A stretch of DNA of 64,000 nucleotides. Source: Alphaproteobacteria bacterium. Its GTDB lineage: Bacteria > Pseudomonadota > Alphaproteobacteria > Micavibrionales > Micavibrionaceae. The notes under the pieces were generated by a model. That model ran no database searches and was not told the DNA's origin. It saw nothing but the letters and a program-made list of their open reading frames with translations. The position numbers and the translations under genes are program-made. The number at the start of each line of letters is the position of its first letter. The first letter of the stretch is position 1. The stretch covers positions 1 to 64,000 of the forward strand of contig JABAZY010000032.1 in the NCBI GenBank assembly GCA_018608245.1, given 5' to 3'. Below, in pieces: positions 21,801 through 30,784 of the stretch.

Positions 21801-22257
21801 TCGTAAGCAAGAACGTGTGTCCGCCAAATCAGGCAATAAGTTCGCCTTCCTTCAACTATCAGACTCTACAGGTGTTTATGAAGTGATGATCTTCTCTGAT
21901 ACGCTCGCGCGCTGTCGGGATATGTTAGTCCCGGGAACAGCGTTGATGATTGATGTTGATGCGGAAATGCGTGATGAAGAAATCCGTTATAGCGGGCAAC
22001 GTATCCAACCCCTTGATGAAGCGTTAGCGGGTAAGCTGAGAAATCTAATCATTCACATTGATGCCACAGAACCAGTCCAAAAAATCCATGATGCTATTAA
22101 GGGCACAGGGCAGGGCTTAGTCCAAATCACCCTCCACGCACATCTACCGGCAGGCGACGTCGCCGAAATAGCCCTAAAAGGCAAATGGAACGTGCCTTCA
22201 GACCTTCTCCGCAACCTCGAAAAAACTGCAGGGTTTTTAAAGGCCAATGAGGGCTAA
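18865..22257 (+). CDS. dnaE: DNA polymerase III subunit alpha
   Basis: PHP domain FVHLHVHSAYSLAEGA, GRGSGAGSVVAWAL, PDFDVDFCQDRRGEVI. Confidence 0.98.
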   Translation: MPNHAEFVHLHVHSAYSLAEGALRTKEIVELCSADKMPAVAITDTNNLFGALEFAMAASDKGVQSILGCQVAIGEDRKQLVLLVQNDEGYKNLSKLVSDAYMGGDGVSAVSAPFESLADCSGGLICLSGGTLSGFRDEKDLLKLKEIYGDRFYIELQRHGLREEEMHEEALIKIAYDHDIPLVATNDCYFADETMHEAHDALLCIAEGRYITEEDRRRVTKEHSFKSPKEMQELFSDIPEAINNTLVIAQRCSYLLKEIAPLLPPFETESGRDEYEELEAQVKEGLEWRLDSFENHAERKDYFDRMAFELDVIKGMGFPGYFLICADFIQWAKDHDIPVGPGRGSGAGSVVAWALKITDLDPLQFNLLFERFLNPERISMPDFDVDFCQDRRGEVIDYVQEKYGRDRVAQIITFGKLQARAVVRDVGRVLQMPYFAVDRISKMIPNNPAQPTTLQEALDADADFRLEVDKDDTSRKLIDIALKLEGLFRHASTHAAGLVIGDRPLHELVPLYRDPRSDMPVTQFNMKYVEQAGLVKFDFLGLKTLTVVQKSVEFIKETKGEDIDVLKIPFDDPQTFEMVAKGDCVGVFQLESAGMRDLGRQMKLSAFEQIIAMVALYRPGPMENIPKYLACLNGVEERDFMHPKLQPILEETYGVMIYQEQVLQAAQILAGYSLGSADLLRKAMGKKIQAVMDAEREKFVSGAVEHNQISEDTGNHIFDQIAKFAGYGFNKAHSACYAFIAYQTAWLKANHPHEFMAASMTLDAGNTDKLSVFKQELDRMKIPLLQPDINKSGVMFRVETHDGIKSVRYALAALKGVGEAAMEKIVSERSENGDYKDINDFISRLDPKAMNKRQFDGLISAGAFECLHPSRSDIHGNIEMLLRTAQSNAAERESGQESLFSGGGDSSISDIPPLAPVEPWDNLETLRHEFDAVGFYLSAHPLDSRADQLKTLGMTSVVDVAKTLARKPSNRLSMAGILIRKQERVSAKSGNKFAFLQLSDSTGVYEVMIFSDTLARCRDMLVPGTALMIDVDAEMRDEEIRYSGQRIQPLDEALAGKLRNLIIHIDATEPVQKIHDAIKGTGQGLVQITLHAHLPAGDVAEIALKGKWNVPSDLLRNLEKTAGFLKANEG

Positions 22258-22261
22258 TAAT

Positions 22262-22708
22262 ATGAATAGCAGTTTATGTTTAATTTTTTTACTTTTCTTG
22301 ACTGCGTGCCAAGAAAACAAGGAAGTAAAAGTCCCTTTGGTTTTAGAGGGTGTTTGGCAATTAACTGAAATAGCTGGTAAGCCTGCTCTAAATGGAGAAT
22401 TATGGTTAGAAAGGCCAGAAGTTGTCCATGTTTCTTTGGAACAAAATGGTACGGATATAATTAAAATAAACGGTTATTCTGGCTGTAATGGTTTTGGTCG
22501 TATAATCGAAGCCGGTCAGCCAGAAATGGATAGATATGTAATAGCAAACCAACGCGGTTGTGGAAAAGAGATAGGTAGACAGGAAGCTAACCTGTTACAA
22601 ATACTATCAGGTTACCCAACATTTTCATTTGATGACGATGCAATGACCATAGAAATTACAGGGGAGAACGGGAAAATAGCTCACGGTAGGTTTTTACGTA
22701 AATTATAA
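22262..22708 (+). CDS. META/HslJ-like lipoprotein
   Basis: Lipobox LLFLTAC, GVWQLTEIAG, INGYSGCNGF; start placed at internal Met 22262. Confidence 0.75.
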   Translation: MNSSLCLIFLLFLTACQENKEVKVPLVLEGVWQLTEIAGKPALNGELWLERPEVVHVSLEQNGTDIIKINGYSGCNGFGRIIEAGQPEMDRYVIANQRGCGKEIGRQEANLLQILSGYPTFSFDDDAMTIEITGENGKIAHGRFLRKL

Positions 22709-22819
22709 GAAAAGCACCATAATTTACCCCTGGTTATTTTAAGGATAGTGAAGATTAACCTTATGAAAAAAACTTTATTTCCTTGCAATTCTCTCCTAAA
22801 ACCCATAAAACACCTGTAA

Positions 22820-22887
22820 TTCTTCAATAATGAAGAAAATTCACAGATGCGTTCCTTACCCAGTCTAGTTTACTAGCAAGGCGCATC
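22820..22887 (+). promoter_or_regulatory. Structured rpsB 5' leader (two hairpins), candidate autogenous control element
   Basis: TTCTTCA-ATAA-TGAAGAA (22820-22837) followed by GATGCG/CGCATC (22846-22851/22882-22887) enclosing CCTT/AAGG and CTAG-TTTA-CTAG. Confidence 0.5.
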
Positions 22888-22924
22888 GAGGACATAACTG
22901 GTTGAAATATAAGGAGAAACCATC

Positions 22925-23779
22925 ATGACTATGCCAACATTTACTATGCGCGACCTACTTGAGGCCGGCGTTCACTTTGGTCACCACACACGCCGTTGGA
23001 ACCCAAAAATGCAACAATATATCTTTGGTGTGCGTAATGGCGTTCACATTCTTGATCTACAACAAACTACTCCAATGCTGAGTTCATCATTGCAAGCGAT
23101 GCGTGATATCGTTGCAAAAGGTGGTCGTGTTCTTTTCGTGGGTACAAAACGCCAAGCACAAGATAAAGTAGCCGAAAGCGCGAAGCGTTGTGGTCAGTAC
23201 TATGTTAATCACCGTTGGTTGGGTGGAATGATGACTAACTGGAAGACTATGTCTAAATCAATCAATCGTCTGCGCGACATTGATGATATTTTGGCTAAAG
23301 GTGATGAATCTGGTCTGAAGAAAAAAGAATTATTGATGTTAGAGCGTGAGCGTACAAAGCTTGACCTAGCACTTGGTGGTATCAAAGACATGGGCGGACA
23401 GCCTGATGCGATGTTCATTATTGATGTAAACAAAGAAGATATTGCTGTAACAGAAGCTAATAACCTAGGTATTCCTGTTTTCGGTATCTTGGATTCAAAT
23501 GCAAATCCAGAAGGTGTTGATTTCCCAATTCCAGGGAATGATGATGCGCTACGTGCGATCTCTCTTTACTGTGATCTATTCAGTGACGCTATCCTTGATG
23601 GTCTTCAAGCTGAATTGGGTGCAAAAGGTAAAGATGCCGGTGCAGCCGTTGATGTTAAAGTAAAAGTGAAAGCCCCTAAAGCTGAGAAGCAAGTAGATGC
23701 TAAAGCTGAAGAGCCAAAAGCGGATGCTAAAACTGAAGCTAAAGAAGAAGCGCCTAAAAAAGCGGCTTCAGCTGGTTAA
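22925..23779 (+). CDS. rpsB: 30S ribosomal protein S2
   Basis: [37 protein letters not shown]. Confidence 0.98.
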   Translation: MTMPTFTMRDLLEAGVHFGHHTRRWNPKMQQYIFGVRNGVHILDLQQTTPMLSSSLQAMRDIVAKGGRVLFVGTKRQAQDKVAESAKRCGQYYVNHRWLGGMMTNWKTMSKSINRLRDIDDILAKGDESGLKKKELLMLERERTKLDLALGGIKDMGGQPDAMFIIDVNKEDIAVTEANNLGIPVFGILDSNANPEGVDFPIPGNDDALRAISLYCDLFSDAILDGLQAELGAKGKDAGAAVDVKVKVKAPKAEKQVDAKAEEPKADAKTEAKEEAPKKAASAG

Positions 23780-23790
23780 TCACTTGAATG

Positions 23791-23863
23791 GCGTCATCCT
23801 GCGACTTGATCGCAGGATCTCGTGCCAATAATGAAAAGATTCCTGCTTTCGCAGGAAAGACAG
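23791..23863. repeat. REP/MITE-like palindromic repeat in the rpsB-tsf spacer
   Basis: ATCCTGCGA-CTTGA-TCGCAGGAT and TTCCTGC-TTTC-GCAGGAA hairpins with GTC..../....GAC outer ends; reverse reading gives the VFPAKAGI..RDPAI type frame common to such repeats. Confidence 0.65.
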
Positions 23864-23880
23864 AAGTAAAGGAAAATAAA

Positions 23881-24798
23881 ATGACACAAATTACAGCCTC
23901 TATGGTGAAAGAACTTCGTGAGCAATCAGGCGCAGGCATGATGGACGCGAAAAAAGCATTACAAGAAGTTGATGGCGACATGGAAAAAGCGATCGATTAC
24001 TTGCGTACAAAAGGTGTTGCAAAGGCAGAGAAAAAATCTAGCCGTACAGCAGCCGAAGGTCTTGTGGCTATCGTAACGAATGGTACAACAGGCTCTGTTG
24101 TTGAAGTTAACTCAGAAACTGACTTTGTTGCCCGTAACGCAGAATTCCAAGAATTCGTTACTAACGTTGCTAAAAAATCATTAGATATAAATAACATACA
24201 AGAACTTTTAGATGTAGATTATGAAGGAAAACCTGTAAAAGACGTACTGACTTCAAAAATTGCGACTATTGGTGAGCACATGGGCATCCGTCGTGCAGAA
24301 AAAGTTTCTGTGAGTGATGGTGTTGTTTCTGGTTATGTTCATAATGCGGTTGCGCCAAATCTTGGTAAAATCGGTGTGTTGGTTGGTTTGGAATCAACTG
24401 GTGATAAGGGTGCTTTGGAAGCTTTAGGTAAGCAAATTGCAATGCATGTGGCTGCTGCTTTTCCACAATGTCTTGATGCTGCAAGTGCAGACCAAGCGGC
24501 GTTAGAGCGTGAGCGTAACATTATCCGTGAGACAGCTTTAGCTGAAGGAAAGCCTGCTGACATCGTTGAGAAAATGCTTGATGGACGCATGAAGAAATAT
24601 TTGAAAGACATCTGCTTGATGGATCAAATTTTCGTGATTGATGGCGAAACCAGCATTGCTGACCTTGTTAAAAACGCTGAAAAAGACGCAGGCGCACCTG
24701 TTGCCCTTACTTCTTACGCCCGCGTACAGCTTGGCGAAGGTATCGAAAAAGAAGTGGAAGACTTCGCTGCTGAAGTAAATAAAGTCGCCAACGGCTAG
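23881..24798 (+). CDS. tsf: Translation elongation factor Ts (track ORF is N-terminally over-extended into the repeat)
   Basis: MTQITASMVKELREQSGAGMMDAKKALQEVDGDMEKAIDYLRTKG; RBS aaaggaaaataaa. Confidence 0.97.
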   Translation: MTQITASMVKELREQSGAGMMDAKKALQEVDGDMEKAIDYLRTKGVAKAEKKSSRTAAEGLVAIVTNGTTGSVVEVNSETDFVARNAEFQEFVTNVAKKSLDINNIQELLDVDYEGKPVKDVLTSKIATIGEHMGIRRAEKVSVSDGVVSGYVHNAVAPNLGKIGVLVGLESTGDKGALEALGKQIAMHVAAAFPQCLDAASADQAALERERNIIRETALAEGKPADIVEKMLDGRMKKYLKDICLMDQIFVIDGETSIADLVKNAEKDAGAPVALTSYARVQLGEGIEKEVEDFAAEVNKVANG

Positions 24799-24862
24799 GC
24801 CTTTTTAATTTCCTCAGACGCGTAAACGCGTTACGGACGTTAATAACCAGTAATTATTTTAA

Positions 24863-24891
24863 CAGCCACGTTGCATATCAGCGTGGCTGTA
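24863..24891 (+). terminator. Strong hairpin after tsf (possible terminator)
   Basis: ACAGCCACG-N11-CGTGGCTGT; no clear T-run follows. Confidence 0.5.
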
Positions 24892-24931
24892 ACTATATTA
24901 GATAACGAAACATTAAAAAGGGTTCCTCTCT

Positions 24932-25651
24932 ATGGCTGAAAACCACAAATTCAAACGCGTTCTTCTAAAAATGTCTGGTGAAGTGTTAATGGGGGAGCAA
25001 CAATTTGGTCTTGACCCTGCAACGGTTAACCGCGTAGCGGAAGACATTAAGGAAGCGGTTGAGAGTGGTGTTGAGGTTTGTGTTGTTGTCGGAGCTGGTA
25101 ACATCTTCCGCGGTGTATCAGGCGCGGCACAAGGCATGGACAGAACCACAGCCGATTATATGGGCATGTTGGGGATTGTGATTAACGCGCTAGCGCTTCA
25201 AAATGCGCTTGAAAGTATTGAAATCCAAACCCGTGTGATGTCTGCTATCCCAATGTCAGCAATCTGTGAGCCTTATATTCGTCGTAAAGCAATGCGCCAT
25301 ATGCAAAAGGGGCGTGTTGTTATCTTTGCGGCAGGGACTGGTAACCCATATTTCACAACGGATACAGCCGCCGCTCTTCGTGCGTCTGAGATGAACTGTG
25401 ATGCGATGCTAAAAGGTACAAAGGTTGACGGCGTATATAATGCAGATCCTAAAAAAGATAAAACAGCGACACGGTATGACCGTCTAAGCTACATGGACGT
25501 CCTAACCAAAGATTTAAAAGTGATGGATGCGACGGCTATTTCATTAGCACGCGAGAATTCAATTCCGATTTTGGTGTTTTCAATCTTGGAAAAAGGTAAT
25601 TTTGATAAAGCGCTGAAAGGCGAAGGCCCACACACGATTGTGTCGGATTAA
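24932..25651 (+). CDS. pyrH: UMP kinase
   Basis: [49 protein letters not shown]. Confidence 0.97.
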   Translation: MAENHKFKRVLLKMSGEVLMGEQQFGLDPATVNRVAEDIKEAVESGVEVCVVVGAGNIFRGVSGAAQGMDRTTADYMGMLGIVINALALQNALESIEIQTRVMSAIPMSAICEPYIRRKAMRHMQKGRVVIFAAGTGNPYFTTDTAAALRASEMNCDAMLKGTKVDGVYNADPKKDKTATRYDRLSYMDVLTKDLKVMDATAISLARENSIPILVFSILEKGNFDKALKGEGPHTIVSD

Positions 25652-25677
25652 TTTAAAAAAGGTAACAGGAGATTAAA

Positions 25678-26217
25678 ATGGATAAGGCAGATTTAACAAA
25701 ACGCATGGATGGTGCGGTTAATAATCTAAAAACAGAATTCTCAGGACTACGTACAGGTCGTGCGTCCACAAGCATGCTAGAGCCTGTTCAGGTTGATGTT
25801 TACGGCTCAAAAATGCCATTGAACCAAGTGGCGACCGTATCTGTGCCAGAACCAAGGCTACTGACAGTTTCTGTTTGGGATGCTGGTAACGCACAAGCGG
25901 TTGATAAAGCTATTCGCGAGTCTGGTTTGGGGCTTAACCCACAAATGGAAGGTGCGATGATCCGTGTGCCAATTCCTGAGTTGAATGAAGAACGTCGTAA
26001 AGACTTAACAAAAGTGGCAGGGCAATATGCTGAAAGCACACGTGTTTCAATCCGTAACATCCGCCGTGACGGTATGGATGATGTGAAAAAAGACAGCGAT
26101 AACTCAGAAGATGACAAAAAACGTCTGTCCGATGAAGTTCAAAAGCTGACGGATGATTACATCAAACAAGTCGATGATATGTTGTCTGACAAAGAAAAAG
26201 ACATCATGACGGTTTAA
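25678..26217 (+). CDS. frr: Ribosome recycling factor
   Basis: [39 protein letters not shown]. Confidence 0.97.
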   Translation: MDKADLTKRMDGAVNNLKTEFSGLRTGRASTSMLEPVQVDVYGSKMPLNQVATVSVPEPRLLTVSVWDAGNAQAVDKAIRESGLGLNPQMEGAMIRVPIPELNEERRKDLTKVAGQYAESTRVSIRNIRRDGMDDVKKDSDNSEDDKKRLSDEVQKLTDDYIKQVDDMLSDKEKDIMTV

Positions 26218-26235
26218 TCCGTCTAAGGATTTGTA

Positions 26236-26712
26236 ATGGGCTTAGTAAATAAAGATTTCACTGTACCAATCAGTCATCAAACAAAAGATTTTTTGTTTGA
26301 TCCATTGACGATCCATGATGTGGTCGAAGATTATGCCAATGTGATGAGTAATATTGACCATTTGCAGGGCACATTCGGTGAATATTCAAATTGGCCATCG
26401 TCTGATTTAACGATGGAACAGAACCTGATTGATTTGGGGTGGCATCATAAAGAATTTCAAAATAAATCATCCTTTGCTTATGTTGTTAGAAATCCTAATA
26501 ACAGTGCGTATTTAGGCTGTTTGTATTTCTACCCATCTTTATCCGACGGGTATGATGTTGATATATATACATGGTTGGTTAAATCAGCTTGTGATGAAAA
26601 TAAGTATGCCCCCTTTTTGAATGAAGTGAAAAATTGGGTGTCGAATAAATGGACCTTTAAAAACCCCAAATATTGTAACGAACGTAAAGAATTAAATGAA
26701 TCAGCAGCCTAA
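26236..26712 (+). CDS. GNAT-fold-like hypothetical protein between frr and uppS
   Basis: FAYVVRNPNNSAYLGCLYFYPSLSDGYDVDIYTWLVKSACD resembles the GNAT core; overlaps the uppS start by 17 bp. Confidence 0.7.
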   Translation: MGLVNKDFTVPISHQTKDFLFDPLTIHDVVEDYANVMSNIDHLQGTFGEYSNWPSSDLTMEQNLIDLGWHHKEFQNKSSFAYVVRNPNNSAYLGCLYFYPSLSDGYDVDIYTWLVKSACDENKYAPFLNEVKNWVSNKWTFKNPKYCNERKELNESAA

Positions 26713-27421
26713 ACATATAGCAATCATCATGGACGGAAATGGCCGTTGGGCGAAGCAACGCTCACTGCCCCGTACGGCTGGACATCAGCAAGGGATTGAG
26801 GCGTGTAAACGCACTGTCCGCGCGGCTGGTGAGCTGGGTATTGAATATATCACGCTCTTTGGCTTTTCGACCGAGAATTGGAGCCGTCCTGCGGATGAAG
26901 TGAATGAGCTTATGCGTTTGCTCCGTATGTATTTACGCTCCGAAACCGCTGAACTTCACCGTAACAATGTGCGTATGCGCATGATCGGTGAGCGTGAACC
27001 ACTCTCTAAGGATATCGTTGAGTTGATTGATAATGCGGAGAAGCTAACGGCTGATAATACAGGGTTAAATCTTACAATCGCCCTTAACTACGGCGGACGT
27101 CGTGACATAATGCTAGCGGCGACAAAGACGGCTGAGTACATGAAAGAGAAGGGGCTTAATCCTGACATTGATTTGATGGAAGAGCATTTTGGATCGCATT
27201 TAATGACCAAAGATATGCCAGACCCTGATATTTTGATCCGCACTAGTGGTGAACAACGTATAAGTAATTTTTTATTGTGGCAATGTGCCTATTCTGAGTT
27301 TATTTTTACTGAAACGCTTTGGCCTGATTTTAAGAAGATCGACCTGGAAGAAGCGATAACAGAATTTGAAGGCCGTGATCGTCGTTATGGAGCGATCAAG
27401 GCGTCTTCTTCAAAAGAGTAG
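26696..27421 (+). CDS. uppS: Isoprenyl transferase (undecaprenyl diphosphate synthase)
   Basis: HIAIIMDGNGRWAKQRSLPRTAGHQ, PDILIRTSGEQRISNFLLWQ. Confidence 0.97.
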   Translation: MNQQPKHIAIIMDGNGRWAKQRSLPRTAGHQQGIEACKRTVRAAGELGIEYITLFGFSTENWSRPADEVNELMRLLRMYLRSETAELHRNNVRMRMIGEREPLSKDIVELIDNAEKLTADNTGLNLTIALNYGGRRDIMLAATKTAEYMKEKGLNPDIDLMEEHFGSHLMTKDMPDPDILIRTSGEQRISNFLLWQCAYSEFIFTETLWPDFKKIDLEEAITEFEGRDRRYGAIKASSSKE

Positions 27422-27430
27422 AAAGCAAAT

Positions 27431-28120
27431 ATGTCAGCTTCACTTAAATTACGCCTGATATCTGGATTTACGCTTGGGCCATTAACACTCGCGATAATGT
27501 GGATCGGCGCTCTGCCATTTCTGGCACTTATGATTGCCGTCTTCGCGCTCGCTATTCATGAATTTCGTGAGATGACTAAATTAAGCCTAAACCCTCTGCG
27601 TGATTTTTTAGTTGGTGGACTATATCTCAGCATCTGTTTCACAGCTTTTATAGCGATGCGCTTGGGTAGTGATTTAGGTGTATTTCTTGTGATAGGCTTA
27701 ATCCTAACAATATGGGCGTGTGATGTCGGCGCTTATTTCTCTGGCAAATTAATTGGTGGCGCACGATTGGCACCTTTGGTTAGCCCTAATAAAACATGGG
27801 CAGGTATGATTGGGGGCGCGATTGCGTCTGGTGTATTGTTAACCACTCTTTTCGTAGGGCTTATGATCTATCTATATGGCGCAGAGAATTTCAGCGTTTC
27901 TAAGAATTTCGCACCAATGGCGAACGTCTTTACGATGGGGGGCTTATTAGCGATTATTGGGCAACTTGGTGACTTGCTTGTCTCTTGGTATAAACGTCAA
28001 GTAGGTGTAAAGGATACAGGTACTATTATCCCTGGGCATGGCGGTATTTTAGACCGTATCGATTCACTATTACTCGCTTCGCCATTTTTCCTAATCTTGT
28101 TAATGTACTTCCTTGGGTAG
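27431..28120 (+). CDS. cdsA: Phosphatidate cytidylyltransferase
   Basis: CDVGAYFSGKLIGGARLAPLVSPNKTWAG, KRQVGVKDTGTIIPGHGGILDRIDSL. Confidence 0.95.
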   Translation: MSASLKLRLISGFTLGPLTLAIMWIGALPFLALMIAVFALAIHEFREMTKLSLNPLRDFLVGGLYLSICFTAFIAMRLGSDLGVFLVIGLILTIWACDVGAYFSGKLIGGARLAPLVSPNKTWAGMIGGAIASGVLLTTLFVGLMIYLYGAENFSVSKNFAPMANVFTMGGLLAIIGQLGDLLVSWYKRQVGVKDTGTIIPGHGGILDRIDSLLLASPFFLILLMYFLG

Positions 28121-28121
28121 T

Positions 28122-29279
28122 ATGAACAGCAAGCGTACCATTAGTATTTTAGGCTCCACTGGGTCTGTTGGGGCCAACACGATCAAGGTCATTGAAAAAC
28201 ACCCTGATCTCTATGATGTTCAAGTTCTTACCGCCAATGAAAATTATAAATTACTAGCGGAACAAGCGAAGGCGTTAAACGCCGCACACGTAGTGATAGC
28301 CGATGCAAAATATTATGATGATCTCAAGCGCGCACTTTCTGACACAGATATAGAAATTCATGCTGGCCAAGAAGCATTACAAGAAATTACTAAAATCCCT
28401 GTTGATTTAACGATGGCGGCAATCGTTGGTATGGCGGGCTTACCGCCTTTATTAAATGCGATTAAACACAGTAATAACGTTGCGATTGCAAACAAAGAAC
28501 CGCTTGTCTCAGCGGGCACGCTCGTCATGGCGCAAGCGTCAAAATACGGTACAACCATTCTACCAGTCGATAGCGAACATAACGCAATCTTCCAAATATT
28601 TGAGCAGAAGAATAGGGATGCCATTGAGCGTATTATCCTAACAGCCTCTGGCGGTCCTTTCCGTGAGATGCCTTTGGCTGATATGGCGACAGTCACAAAA
28701 GAGCAAGCCTTGGCGCACCCTAACTGGACGATGGGCGCAAAAATCTCTATCGACAGCGCAACCATGATGAACAAAGCGTTAGAGATTATCGAAGCGCATA
28801 TATTGTTCGATATGCCCGTGGACAAAATTGACGCTATCATTCACCCGCAGTCAGTTATCCACTCAATGGTGGAATATGCGGATGGGTCGATATTGGCGCA
28901 GATGGGGGCGTCTGATATGTGTACGCCGATTACGAATGTATTAGGCTGGCCAAACCGCATTGCAACCCCTGGGCAAAAGTTAGATATCAAAACTCTCAGT
29001 CAATTAGAGTTCGAAAGCGTTGATGATAAGCGTTTTCCGTTTGTCGCTATGGCCTATGAAGCGGTTAATAAGGGTGGGGCTTACTGTCTTGCAATGAATG
29101 CTGCGAATGAAATAGCCGTTGGTGCTTTTTTAGCTGACAAAATTGCTTTTACGGACATTCATAAAATCGTCACAAAGATAATGGAAAAAGATCATCAAAA
29201 AGCCTTAGAAAATTTGAATGATATAATGGAATACGATAGAGTAACGCGTGAAATTACAGAATCTCTGCTCTCGAGCTAA
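28122..29279 (+). CDS. dxr: 1-deoxy-D-xylulose 5-phosphate reductoisomerase
   Basis: ISILGSTGSVGANTIKVIE, ANKEPLVSAG, PVDSEHNAIFQ. Confidence 0.97.
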   Translation: MNSKRTISILGSTGSVGANTIKVIEKHPDLYDVQVLTANENYKLLAEQAKALNAAHVVIADAKYYDDLKRALSDTDIEIHAGQEALQEITKIPVDLTMAAIVGMAGLPPLLNAIKHSNNVAIANKEPLVSAGTLVMAQASKYGTTILPVDSEHNAIFQIFEQKNRDAIERIILTASGGPFREMPLADMATVTKEQALAHPNWTMGAKISIDSATMMNKALEIIEAHILFDMPVDKIDAIIHPQSVIHSMVEYADGSILAQMGASDMCTPITNVLGWPNRIATPGQKLDIKTLSQLEFESVDDKRFPFVAMAYEAVNKGGAYCLAMNAANEIAVGAFLADKIAFTDIHKIVTKIMEKDHQKALENLNDIMEYDRVTREITESLLSS

Positions 29280-29305
29280 ATTAATATATAAAAGGTATAC
29301 ATCTC

Positions 29306-30715
29306 ATGGATTTTTTAACTGAAACACTCGCTCCAATCGCCAGTAATGCTTGGTTCTTTGGTGTGATTTTTGTGCTTGTTCTAAGTATTTTGGTTTTTGT
29401 TCATGAATGGGGACATTTCATCGTCGCTAAAATGTGTGGCGTTGGTGTTGAAACTTTCTCTATTGGTTTTGGTAAAGAGCTTTTTGGCTGGAACGATAAG
29501 CACGGCACCAGATGGAAATTCTCAATGATCCCACTTGGTGGTTACGTGAAAATGTATGGTGATGTTGATCCTGCAAGTGCTGGGCATACAGAAGGCGTTG
29601 AAGATGCAGATAGTAAAACTGTTCGTCCTTTCACTGAAGAAGAAAAGCAAAAAGCGTTCTTTGCAAAATCTGTTGGGCAACGTGCCGCCGTTGTTGTTGC
29701 GGGGCCTGCTATTAATTTCATCTTCGCGATTATTCTATTGTTTGGGTTGTATGTCACACAAGGACAGCCAATCACACCGCCTATGGCGTCTGCTATTATG
29801 GTCGGCAGTGCCGCAGAAAAAGGCGGTTTTCAACCAAATGACCGCGTGATAGCTATTGATGGCGAAAAGATCAAACGTTTTGAAGAAATTCGTCGTGTTG
29901 TCTCTATTGCGCTCGATACACCTCTGGAGATTACAGTTCTCCGTGATGGTAAAGAAGTTAGCTTCATGGCAACGCCTAAAAAAGAAGAACTCACAGACCG
30001 TTTTGGGTTTACCCATTCACAAGGGTTGCTTGGTGTTCTAGGGCCTAATAATGGCTTGGCGGTTAAAAACATTGTTGAAGTTGATGGTAAGCCAGTTGCA
30101 ACATTGGATCAAAAACGTGATGCGTTATTCGCTATCATGGGGAAAACAGCGCAAGTTAAGATCACACGCGGTATTAATGAAGCGGGCGTTGAAGAATTTG
30201 ATGAACTGATCGTGAAGCCAAATGTTGATTTTAATGATAATCTTCGTGACGTTCAGGAAATGGACAAAGCGGCGCTTATTATCTCAGATGTTAAAAATAA
30301 GACATTCCTACGTGAAGGTGTTTTCCCTTCTATGGGGGCGGCCGTTGGTGAAACTTACAGTATTACCGTTTCGACATTAAAAGCGCTTGGGCAAATGGTG
30401 ACAGGTACGCGTAGTGCTACTGAGCTTGGTGGAATTATCCGTATTGGTGCAATTGCTGGGGATATGGCACAGGCTGGTATGATTGCCATTATAACGTTTA
30501 CGGCACTTCTTTCCATAAACCTTGGCCTTATTAATCTATTTCCAATCCCTATGTTGGATGGCGGACATTTGACCTTTTATGCCATTGAGGCGCTTAAGGG
30601 CAAGCCATTGTCAGAGAGAACGCAAGAATACGCATTTCGCTTCGGTTTTGGGATATTAATTGCTTTGATGCTTTTTGCGAACTTAAATGATTTATACCAA
30701 TTGTTTCTCAAATAA
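29306..30715 (+). CDS. rseP: RIP metalloprotease RseP
   Basis: VHEWGHFIVAK zinc motif, PDZ region, INLFPIPMLDGGHL. Confidence 0.95.
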   Translation: MDFLTETLAPIASNAWFFGVIFVLVLSILVFVHEWGHFIVAKMCGVGVETFSIGFGKELFGWNDKHGTRWKFSMIPLGGYVKMYGDVDPASAGHTEGVEDADSKTVRPFTEEEKQKAFFAKSVGQRAAVVVAGPAINFIFAIILLFGLYVTQGQPITPPMASAIMVGSAAEKGGFQPNDRVIAIDGEKIKRFEEIRRVVSIALDTPLEITVLRDGKEVSFMATPKKEELTDRFGFTHSQGLLGVLGPNNGLAVKNIVEVDGKPVATLDQKRDALFAIMGKTAQVKITRGINEAGVEEFDELIVKPNVDFNDNLRDVQEMDKAALIISDVKNKTFLREGVFPSMGAAVGETYSITVSTLKALGQMVTGTRSATELGGIIRIGAIAGDMAQAGMIAIITFTALLSINLGLINLFPIPMLDGGHLTFYAIEALKGKPLSERTQEYAFRFGFGILIALMLFANLNDLYQLFLK

Positions 30716-30784
30716 AATCTGTTATATTCACGTGTAGGGGCTCGAAATGGCCCTTAAATATGTTAAATAAATAAAGGTCACGTG

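Noticed and set aside
23754-23981. Minus-strand 75-aa ORF (…VFPAKAGIFSLLARDPAIKSQDD…)
   Set aside because: Translation of the palindromic repeat and tsf antisense; typical spurious repeat ORF.
30731-30783. Two CACGTG hexamers flanking the bamA leader
   Set aside because: Short palindromes expected by chance; no convincing intervening helix.
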